This document shows positions 1 to 6,898 of a DNA stretch of 64,000 bases, in pieces. The DNA is from Ustilago trichophora (Eukaryota; Basidiomycota; Ustilaginomycetes; Ustilaginales; Ustilaginaceae). Within the stretch, counting starts at the first letter, position 1. Each line of letters starts with the position of its first letter. The stretch spans positions 1 through 64,000 of the forward strand of contig OOIN01000042.1 in the NCBI GenBank assembly GCA_900323505.1, in the 5' to 3' direction. The notes beneath the pieces were generated by a model, which was not told the DNA's origin, searched no databases, and was given only the letters and a program-made list of their open reading frames with translations. The position numbers were made by a program, and so were the translations under genes.

Positions 1-146
1 CCTAACCCTAACCCTAACCCTAACCCTAACCCTAACCCTAACCCTAACCCTAACCCTAACCCTAACCCTAACCCTAACCCTAACCCTAACCCTAACCCTA
101 ACCCTAACCCTAACCCTAACCCTAACCCTAACCCTAACCCTAACCC
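1..146. repeat. Telomeric repeat array (CCCTAA)n, chromosome left end
   Basis: About 24 perfect CCCTAA units run from the first base to position 146 with no variant units. This is the C-rich strand of the TTAGGG telomere, so the window begins at a physical chromosome end. The array stops abruptly and is joined directly to protein-coding sequence, with no telomere-associated spacer. Confidence 0.99.
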
Positions 147-857
147 AAAGTTCGAGGAGTCAAGCGCATCATTGGCGACCCTCTTCCCAAGGCTAAGCTC
201 GCCATCACCTTGCCCCTCCTTCGCCAACTCTTGCGAGCCCTCCCAACGGTCTGTCCCTCTCAGCACGACCGCAGGATGTTCCGTGCTGCCTTCTGCCTCG
301 CCTTCGCATGCTTCCTCCGTGCAGGCGAACTCACTTGGCAAGCGCAAGACACCGGCAACATGCTCACAGTTGGCTCAGTCTCCTTTGCTGCAGACAAGAG
401 CTTTGCCACCGTCCATCTTCCCTCCAGCAAGACCGACCCCTTCCGCCAAGGGGCCACGCTCACGGCCCCTGCGGTTGCGTCCAGCACTTGCGCCGTCGCT
501 GCTCTCGATGTGGTGTGCCGGTCACGCCCGCAGTCAGCACCCCTCTTTGTCCTCGAAGGTGGCAAGGCCTTTGACCGTACCAGCTTTGTCAACACCCTGC
601 GCCAGTGCCTCGAGGCGTGCGGCATACCCTCGTCCAACTACTCTGGCCATTCCTTCCGCCGGGGAGCAGCTACTTGGGCAGCAGCAAACGGTGTTGACAG
701 CGACACCATCCGTGGTCTGGGACGCTGGCGTAGCGACTGTTTCCGGCGCTATGTCGACAAATCTGCGGCAGACAGGGCTGCCACCACAAAGGCAGCCCTC
801 TACTCCAACGCCAACGCCCCTCTCCGTCTCGACACCGTCGCCTGGCGCGACATTTGA
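144..857 (+). pseudogene. Tyrosine recombinase, C-terminal catalytic part, 5' end cut off by the telomere
   Basis: The frame is open from base 144 and closes at a TGA at 855-857; the codon before 144 is the TAA of a telomere unit. No ATG is needed or seen, so the N-terminal DNA-binding part is missing. Counting residues from the TTG at 210, the catalytic set of tyrosine recombinases is visible: Arg37 in FLRAGEL, a beta-hairpin Lys74 in PSSKTDPF, His147 and Arg150 in GHSFRRGAA, Trp173 in LGRWRSD and the nucleophile Tyr181 in FRRYV. The catalytic half therefore looks undamaged even though the gene is truncated. This style of recombinase is typical of Crypton-, Ngaro- or DIRS-like elements in basidiomycetes. 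It does not resemble the DUF3435 captains of Starships to my eye. It may be a subtelomeric family in which each copy ends where the telomere was added. Confidence 0.85.
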
Positions 858-950
858 CGACTTGCCTTTCTCACTGGACTCGACTTCCGTTGCTCTTCAG
901 CCGTGGCTCGTGACCGTCTCACCTAGCGGTACACCACTCGCACACAGTAT

Positions 951-1057
951 GGCCACGGCTGGGAGCTCGCAAGCGACTCCTAGTAGTTAGGCAATATAAT
1001 TTATCTTCAATCCACCCTTCTGTGATGGCTTGTAACTGGGTTGCACTTCGCATTGAT
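951..1057. repeat. 107-bp direct repeat, copy 1
   Basis: This is identical by eye to 1390-1496. It begins GGCCACGGCTGGGAGCTC and ends TTGCACTTCGCATTGAT, and lies 94 bp downstream of the recombinase stop. After it the sequence diverges (GGAGTAGC here, TGTGTGAA at copy 2). Confidence 0.95.
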
Positions 1058-1143
1058 GGAGTAGCGGATATAATTCGCTTGTTTCAATGCGTCGTGTCGG
1101 CCGGGTGGCTCAGCCTCACAAAATCTCGGCATTCGGCGGATGA

Positions 1144-1169
1144 GCGTGCGCGCTTGACTGAGCGCACGC
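1144..1169. other. Hairpin: 8-bp perfect inverted repeat
   Basis: GCGTGCGC at 1144-1151 and GCGCACGC at 1162-1169 are perfect reverse complements around a 10-nt loop. It lies between the two 107-bp repeats. Hairpins of this kind can mark ends or origins of mobile DNA, but here the role is unknown. Confidence 0.6.
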
Positions 1170-1389
1170 ACACTCGTCACACACTCTCTCCTCTCTCTCT
1201 CTCTTCCTCTTCTCTATCATCATCATTCGAACACTGGCCTCGCAAGGCAGTGTTTTCAGTTTTGCCCGCCACGCCCGTCCCTTTCTGGCTTCCAGATTTT
1301 CTTCTTCATTTATTTTCTTTATTCTTCATGTAGATCTCACGCGCACTTCGCCTCGCTCCCATGCGACATTCGACCACCCGGGCCTGTAC

Positions 1390-1496
1390 GGCCACGGCTG
1401 GGAGCTCGCAAGCGACTCCTAGTAGTTAGGCAATATAATTTATCTTCAATCCACCCTTCTGTGATGGCTTGTAACTGGGTTGCACTTCGCATTGAT
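1390..1496. repeat. 107-bp direct repeat, copy 2
   Basis: This is the second copy of 951-1057, offset by 439 bp. Its right edge coincides with the point where base composition switches to A+T-rich transposon sequence. Confidence 0.95.
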
Positions 1497-1512
1497 TGTG
1501 TGAAATATTTAA

Positions 1513-3072
1513 TTATTGAGAAGTTTGAAAAAATTGGCTGATTTTTGTTTGCTTTGCATTTTTGAGCTGTGCAGCCTGTATCTCCCTGAGTAGAGACTGC
1601 AATTGCATACAATATAATTTCGCATTTTCATCATTTTCCACCTTTCCCATTACAAATTGCTGCAATTCCTTGATATTCTTTATAGCTGTATCTGTTTTTA
1701 TGGCCGGAATTCCAATTTCTGGGATGATTGCTTCCTCCTCTTCCTGACTGACCATATCAACAATGTCATCATCATCTAAAGTGGTTATATCAATAGTCCT
1801 GGCCGCTTCCAGAGGGTGATTTAAAAGCGAATTTATATCCATTCTTAAAGCCATAGGTAATTGTAATTGTAGTTGCTGTAATTGTTCCTGTGTTTTGTGT
1901 AATTCTTCATTTATTCTCGCATTTCTTGAGTTGTATTGGTGGAATAAACCTGTATGTCTAAAGCAATTATAAATTGTAGTCATATTTACGCTTTCCCAGG
2001 CTTCAGAGGCTAGAAAAAGCGCCTCTAAAACATTTATTTGGCCAATTTTATTTTTGCTTTGATTCTGGTCTAGATTTAAGTCGTCCAAAAGTTGTAGTCC
2101 ATATAGCCATCTGTAGTGTGATTTGAATGCCTTGATAATGCCAGCATCTAGTGGCTGCAGTTGGGCTGTTGTATTTGGCGGAAGTAATAATATTTTAATA
2201 TTCTTGAGGTTGTAATCAATGTTGTGTGCTTTAAAATTGTCCATTAATAATAATATGGGCCTTTTAACTTGATTGTCAAGCCAATAAATCCATTCTTTAA
2301 AAAGAATTGAATTCATCCACGCTTTTTTGTTTGATTTATATATAGCTGGTAGCCGGTTTGTATTCTTGATTGATTTAAAAGCTCTAGGATTTGCGAATTT
2401 ACCTATTATCCATAATGGTAATTTGTGATTACCAGTTGAATTGCTGCAAATAACAATTGTAATTCGATCTTTTGGGGTTTTAAAACCCGGAATTATTGTA
2501 TTTGTTAATGCATGTTGGCCTTGTAATCGAAAAAATAATCCAGTTTCATCCATATTATAAATGTCATCTGGCTGGTAATTTGATATTTCTTCTTTTAATT
2601 CGAGTATTTTTTCTTGCTGTATTCTTGGAATAGAAGCTGCCTCCCCATGCTTGATCCTTGATTGGATATGAAATCGCTTTTTAAACCGTTCAACCCAACC
2701 AATACTGAAGGTTAGGTTGCCTGTAGAAGCAAGTTTGGCCGCAAAATCCTTGGCTTTAATTTGTAAAATATTGTTTGTAATGTTGATTTTATGTTGATTT
2801 ATTGAAAACCACTGAAAAAGCGCATTTTCAAGTGTTGTATTGGCTGCTGATTTCAAATTTTTCCGGGATAATTGGTGAGTTGGAATATTTTGAATTTGAG
2901 TTGTATTCAAAATGCGTGATAATGTAGGCTGGCTGATTTTTAAATCGAATTTTGAAAAGAACCAATCCTGCATTTCTTTCTGGCTAGCAGCTGGATGTCT
3001 TGCCTTGTATTTGGCAATCTCCAACCGCTGCTGCAGGGTAGTGTGTGTGTTCTTTTTAATGTATTGAGGCAT
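1513..3072 (-). CDS. pogo/Tigger-like DDE transposase with C-terminal PIP box
   Basis: This is a 519-residue uninterrupted frame starting at an ATG. The N-terminal part (about 1-140) has the layout of the CENP-B-type double helix-turn-helix DNA-binding region. The DDE_1 core follows, with the three catalytic acids as Asp175 (YNMDETGLFF), Asp278 (LLLMDNFKAH) and Asp309 (NTTAQLQPLDAGIIKAF). This is the DDD form seen in the pogo, Fot1 and Tigger families. The C-terminus is Gln/Leu-rich coiled coil plus an acidic stretch, and ends with QTKISQFF at 508-515, a textbook PCNA-interacting motif. Drosophila pogo transposase is known to bind PCNA. Codon use is A/T-ending, unlike every host gene in the window. 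No stop or frameshift is seen, so it may still be active in trans, although its own left end seems lost. Confidence 0.92.
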   Translation of the reverse strand: MPQYIKKNTHTTLQQRLEIAKYKARHPAASQKEMQDWFFSKFDLKISQPTLSRILNTTQIQNIPTHQLSRKNLKSAANTTLENALFQWFSINQHKINITNNILQIKAKDFAAKLASTGNLTFSIGWVERFKKRFHIQSRIKHGEAASIPRIQQEKILELKEEISNYQPDDIYNMDETGLFFRLQGQHALTNTIIPGFKTPKDRITIVICSNSTGNHKLPLWIIGKFANPRAFKSIKNTNRLPAIYKSNKKAWMNSILFKEWIYWLDNQVKRPILLLMDNFKAHNIDYNLKNIKILLLPPNTTAQLQPLDAGIIKAFKSHYRWLYGLQLLDDLNLDQNQSKNKIGQINVLEALFLASEAWESVNMTTIYNCFRHTGLFHQYNSRNARINEELHKTQEQLQQLQLQLPMALRMDINSLLNHPLEAARTIDITTLDDDDIVDMVSQEEEEAIIPEIGIPAIKTDTAIKNIKELQQFVMGKVENDENAKLYCMQLQSLLREIQAAQLKNAKQTKISQFFQTSQ

Positions 3073-3298
3073 TGTAAAAGGAATGGTAAAGAAAGGGGAT
3101 GAAAAAAGAATTGTTTAATGGTGAAAAATGCGAATTGGTGAGATTTTTTGTCTTTATTTATGCTTTTTTGGCAGGTATGAATACAAGTTATCACGCGCTA
3201 ATTGACAGCTATTACAACTTTCACAAGATAATTACAAAAATAAGCCGCGGTTTGTATTGACATGTGCTAATTATTCAAATTTGGGGCTGCAGCTGACC

Positions 3299-3421
3299 TA
3301 TCCATTATCTGAAAAGCGAATTTATTTAATAAATGGCTGCGCCCAAAAATGTCCAGCCCATTTCTTATCCAATATGTGAAATATTCAATTATTGAGGCAT
3401 TCAAAGATCGTGAGTTGACTG
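3299..3421. repeat. Transposon right end: subterminal repeats and terminal repeat
   Basis: Two copies of a related motif, TATCCATTATCTGAAA at 3299 and TATCCAATATGTGAAA at 3366, precede the terminal 16-nt end next to TA at 3422-3423. Repeated subterminal motifs are common binding sites for pogo-group transposases. Confidence 0.6.
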
Positions 3422-3427
3422 TATCTC

Positions 3428-3520
3428 GAATTTGCGGAAAATTTACGCTTTCGCATTCGCTTCGATGAAGGGCTCGCCAAGATCGCCGACGTGCTTCGCG
3501 AGCTTATTACTCGCAAATAG
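3428..3520 (+). pseudogene. Orphan C-terminal coding fragment beside the transposon
   Basis: Immediately right of the transposon TA, a 30-residue frame reads FRIRFDEGLAKIADVLREL then ITRK and a stop. It looks like an amphipathic protein tail with good codon use. It has no start and no upstream exon, since the transposon end is 5 bp away. I do not recognise the source protein. Confidence 0.35.
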
Positions 3521-4017
3521 CTGCTTGCATCGATACCCGCAGGTAACGGGCGCCGCTTTCACAGCCTCAAGATGCTACGTTTGGCGACTCAACCTCGTGA
3601 GAAAATATTTTGGTAGGAGTCTCAAATGAAGGACCTGAATGGGTGAAAGACATATAGGAGCAGTAAAGAACAACACACTGGCAGAACTACGTTCGCCAAG
3701 ATAGTCCAGCCTTCACTCAAACAACCACATAGTCGAACGGAAACTCAATCAGAATATGGCAGACTGGATCCAAGTGACGCCCCACCTCCGAACGAGGCGT
3801 CCTCAAGATGAGGGTGGAGGGAAGGAGCAATGCGTCCATTTGGTGGAACGGCCGCGTCTGCTGCCTGCCTTTTGCAACCCACCGCCTCGGGCTTGGAAGT
3901 ACCATGCAATGTGGAAAGATTCAACGAATGTTGGCTCTGTGTACGTGACCGGAGAGCGGTGGACGAGGCTCTGACTAAGCGCTGGTCTTGTGTCACCTAT
4001 GCATGTGACAAGCGGGG

Positions 4018-4200
4018 ATCGTCTTCGGCGACGACGAATACCTGAGGAATCAGAGAGCGGAGTTTGATTTGCGCGAGCATCGGTCAAACAATGATTTGCG
4101 ATTCCTTGAGTGTATGCTGGTGGAATTCAACAAAGTTACCTCGTCGATCTGGTGGATTGATCCCTACCGCCACCTGAAATGCGAACATGAACGGTGTTGA
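4018..4200 (+). pseudogene. Orphan open frame, possible gene relic
   Basis: A 60-residue frame reads IVFGDDEYLRNQRAEFDLRE and later FLECMLVEFNKVTSSIWWID before a TGA. Charged and aromatic residues are balanced as in a real protein. There is no in-frame start upstream (a TGA precedes it), but an AG just before it could be an acceptor. I do not recognise the family. Confidence 0.25.
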
Positions 4201-4649
4201 GGATGCCCAGAAACGCTCGACACTGCACCGTCGCAAGATGTATCAGAATTGGGGACGAGTGCGATTTTGAGCCAAGACAATTGTGGCAGCAACCTTCACG
4301 CTGAGTTTGGTTGGTTACGGGCCGACGCCGTGCCATCCTCGACCATTCAACAGCACCTCTATAAAGTTGCTTGTGCGGAGGACTACTCGATCTTGCTCTG
4401 GCAGATCGCGTGATACAGCAGCTGCATGCACAGAACAGATCCCCAAATTCAAGCGACGCTTGGCAGAGGTGTAGAGAAAATCACTAAATACTCAAATCTC
4501 TAACTAAAATAGAAAAACGCTTGGAAATACTACAAGGATCAAGCCTTACTTGACATGGGATCTATCTTCCACCACGGCTTCACCTCTCCTCGACTGTTTA
4601 CTCCCGATCGATGCAGATACTAAAGCTGAACTGAAGCCAAGAGACCGAC

Positions 4650-5051
4650 ATGGCTGCCGAACGACCACGCCACGCCGACTTTGACGTTCTGGTCTTTTTC
4701 CTCACCAACAAGCTTTCTCAGGAAGAGAGGCAAAACCTCGTTGCTCTGATCGAGGCCAAGGAATTTAAAAACTGCGTTGTGACAGTTGAATGGTCGAACG
4801 AGCGATCTGGAACGGAAGAGGACATAGAGCGACTATCACGACAAGCGGCGGTCGAAGCAAGGCCTTTCCAAGCCAGGACTGTCGTGTACATTGACGACGA
4901 GTCCCCTCGCGACAAGAAAGTTATCATCACCGACTTTGAAGACGGCAGAATTCGAGTTAGCAGGCGTATGATGGCAGCGTATGCTGGTCGCATTGCCGTC
5001 AGCTGCAATCTCTGTTGTCTGACACTCGAAGACGCTGTTGAACAAGAGTAG
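4650..5051 (+). CDS. Small hypothetical protein (133 aa)
   Basis: This single-exon frame starts at an ATG in fair context (CCGACATGG). The protein begins MAAERPRHADFDVLVFFLTN and has alternating beta-like and charged segments, no signal peptide and no membrane segment. The C-terminal third (VVYIDDESPRDKKVIITDFE, then a Cys-containing tail) has a faint resemblance to DUF6924-type proteins, where a short domain ends with a conserved Asp/Glu-rich strand. I would not assign it on this evidence. A long frame on the other strand (4718-5173) overlaps it, but its composition looks like a shadow. Confidence 0.5.
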   Translation: MAAERPRHADFDVLVFFLTNKLSQEERQNLVALIEAKEFKNCVVTVEWSNERSGTEEDIERLSRQAAVEARPFQARTVVYIDDESPRDKKVIITDFEDGRIRVSRRMMAAYAGRIAVSCNLCCLTLEDAVEQE

Positions 5052-5542
5052 CCTACCCTTTCCCGACATCGGACAAGCTTTAGTAAGCCACTTGTGAAAT
5101 GATCAGACATTGTCAACGTAGCATTACTGTATTGTCGGAACGGTGTCAACTTGCAGCATCTCCGGGCAACCATTCCGATCAGTCCGTCATGCTACTTCCT
5201 TGTAACCCATACATCTGCCATCGACCCTTGAGGCCGACATGGAACACCGTCCTCAACTTCAAACATGTATATAGAGTAGTTAGCGCTTAGGGTTAGTGAA
5301 AGATAGTGCGAATATATAGTAGCGGAAAGACTAGAGAATTTAAGAAATGTGTCGAGGATTCATTGAGACGCTGTTCTATCGAGGCCATTTCTACATGGGT
5401 CTACTATAGGTACTGAAGTGTGCTGAGGTTGAAGGAGAAGATCTGGCTTATAAATAAAGCATCATGCTCGAAGAGTAAGCACCCATTCGGCACTCGACTT
5501 CACCTCGCCACGCCCTTCTTCCTTCTCCTTCCAGCCTTCAAG
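5052..5542. other. Intergenic region upstream of the DNase gene
   Basis: No gene is seen. It contains one AGGGTTAG at about 5288, too short to count as an interstitial telomere. Confidence 0.5.
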
Positions 5543-6402
5543 ATGCGCTTTTCCTCGTTCTCCAAGTTCAGCCTTTCATTCTTGTTCTTGCTCAGCAGGG
5601 TGTCGGCCTTGACTCTTACCCTTAATTGCGATGTGAATTCGGGAATACCAAACATTTGTGATGGCATTTGTTACTATGCTAATTGCCGTGGTGGCAAAGC
5701 CGACTTGTCCCAAGGCTTAAACTATGATCCTGACCCTTCTCCACGCACACAGCGCCGTACTGCAATTGGATGTAAGCCATGTGGAAATTATTGCGCCGGC
5801 CAAGGCTCGTGCGAAGAATTCCCCTTCGCTTCTTCTTTCCAAGGCGGCCATAAGTAGCTATTGCCAATGTGGGCATTCTCCTACAGCATGCTGACACTTG
5901 ACAATGTTTGCATTTCGTCCCAGTTGGCATTGCTAACGGAGGCTACCCCTCAGTTTCCCGCGGCGAGACAACATGTGTTCCCACAGTAGAACAGCAAAGA
6001 CAAGGAGGCCAAATCTCCAGTCAGCTCAAGGGCAATCCATCGGGGGCCAACTATGGGCTTGCGGTGGCAAACTTCCAAGGCTCGCCAAACTGCATCAATG
6101 CTCAACTTTGCCAGCCTCAAGGCACGACCCGAATTGTGACGCAGCGACAGAGCAGGCGTGGACTGGAGCCAATCTTCGATTCCACGTCTGGCCGTCTCCC
6201 GGGAAACGAACAGTCTCCTGTGTACGAAACTGCCAGCGGTATCAAGGTGCTTCAGCTGTTCGGAAAACCCCTTGAAGAGCACGATTTACAGGTCTTCATC
6301 CCAGATGACGATCACCCGGAAGGTGGTGTTCTCACTCCAGTCTATCGACTCAACACCACATCGGTCAGAAGAGAACTCGAGCACACAGAGAATACCGTTT
6401 GA
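5543..6402 (+). CDS. Secreted NucA/NucB-type deoxyribonuclease, exon junction unresolved
   Basis: The start is the ATG at 5543, which opens a clear signal peptide (MRFSSFSKFSLSFLFLLSR, cleavage near VSA). The mature protein is Cys-rich and carries the NucA/NucB signature SCEEFPFASSFQGG in the first part and TTCVPTVEQQRQGGQISS in the second. In this family the Glu of the first motif is catalytic, and the enzymes are extracellular non-specific DNases. The first part stays open to a TAG at 5855. The second part is open from about 5908 to the stop at 6402. A donor GTAGCT at 5854 ends exon 1 in phase 2, but acceptors at 5923, 5941 and 5953 all enter the second part in phase 1. No simple GT-AG intron restores the frame. 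Either splicing is non-canonical or a 1-nt frameshift has broken the gene. Confidence 0.65.
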
Positions 6403-6898
6403 ACGAATGTTCTCACAAGCCACACTGATCGATCTTCATCGTTATATCTCGTCAAAAAAGAGAGACAAAAAAAAACACCGAGAGAGCGTCGGATCTGTCG
6501 GCACAAACATCCCATATCACAACGCTGAGACCGATAAGACCACAATTTAAGGAAGCATTGCTGCGTTGTCTCTGAAGCACTAGTCAAGTGTTTTGCATTG
6601 GCGGCATCGGAGGCTGGTACTGATTCCACTGCGGAAGAGTGTGGTTGTTGCTGATGCTCGTGAGTGCAGACGCCGAAGAGGCGAGACCGTTCTCGACAGG
6701 ATCGAACCAAGGAACGCTGCTTGTCCATTCTGTAGTCGATGCAGGACCAAAAAGATAAGACATGGATATTTCATGTTGAAGAGAGTGCTGTTGCCTTACG
6801 TAGATGTGGTAGAACAATTACTGGCACATGTAGCAAGGTGAAGAATAGCTTTGGCCTGTATGAGCAACGCTGAAGTGTCTTCTTCCATTGTAGGCACC
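6403..6898. other. Intergenic region between DNase and rvt (convergent 3' ends)
   Basis: The two flanking genes converge here. Only small overlapping frames with no gene-like features are seen. Confidence 0.5.

Larger units (their letters stand above)
858..1512. other. Non-coding stretch with repeats between recombinase and transposon
   Basis: There is no convincing gene here. It holds two copies of a 107-bp direct repeat, a GC-rich hairpin, a CT-rich tract at about 1181-1215, and the junction with the A+T-rich transposon at about 1497. Confidence 0.7.
1497..3421 (-). mobile_element. pogo/Tigger-like DNA transposon, one terminal repeat present, the other missing
   Basis: The element is strikingly A+T-rich compared with its flanks. 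On the right it ends at 3421 and, read on the minus strand, begins CAGTCAACTCACGATC, preceded by TA. That is the usual layout of Tc1/mariner-pogo ends with a TA target site. A matching inverted end is not found on the left, where the sequence stops just beyond the transposase stop codon and abuts the 107-bp repeat. The left side therefore looks truncated or rearranged. Copies of a 22-nt motif at 1499-1520 and 3375-3396 are in direct, not inverted, orientation. Confidence 0.8.
3424..4649. other. Mostly non-coding subtelomeric stretch with two orphan coding fragments
   Basis: Apart from the two short open frames listed separately (3428-3520 and 4018-4200), nothing here reads as a gene. The small overlapping frames have no start context, splice pattern or recognisable domain. 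Confidence 0.5.

Noticed and set aside
144..857. Starship captain (DUF3435) interpretation of the recombinase
   Set aside because: The visible blocks (RAGEL, GHSFRRGAATW, GRWRSDCFRRY) fit Crypton/Ngaro/DIRS-like recombinases better, and no Starship cargo boundary is seen.
172..990. 272-aa open frame overlapping the recombinase
   Set aside because: It is Ser/Pro-rich in the manner of a shifted frame, while the overlapping frame has the full tyrosine recombinase catalytic set.
5284..5296. AGGGTTAG and, at 9953-9976, CCCTAACCCTGACACTAACC as interstitial telomere repeats
   Set aside because: Only one or two degenerate units each; too short to separate from chance.
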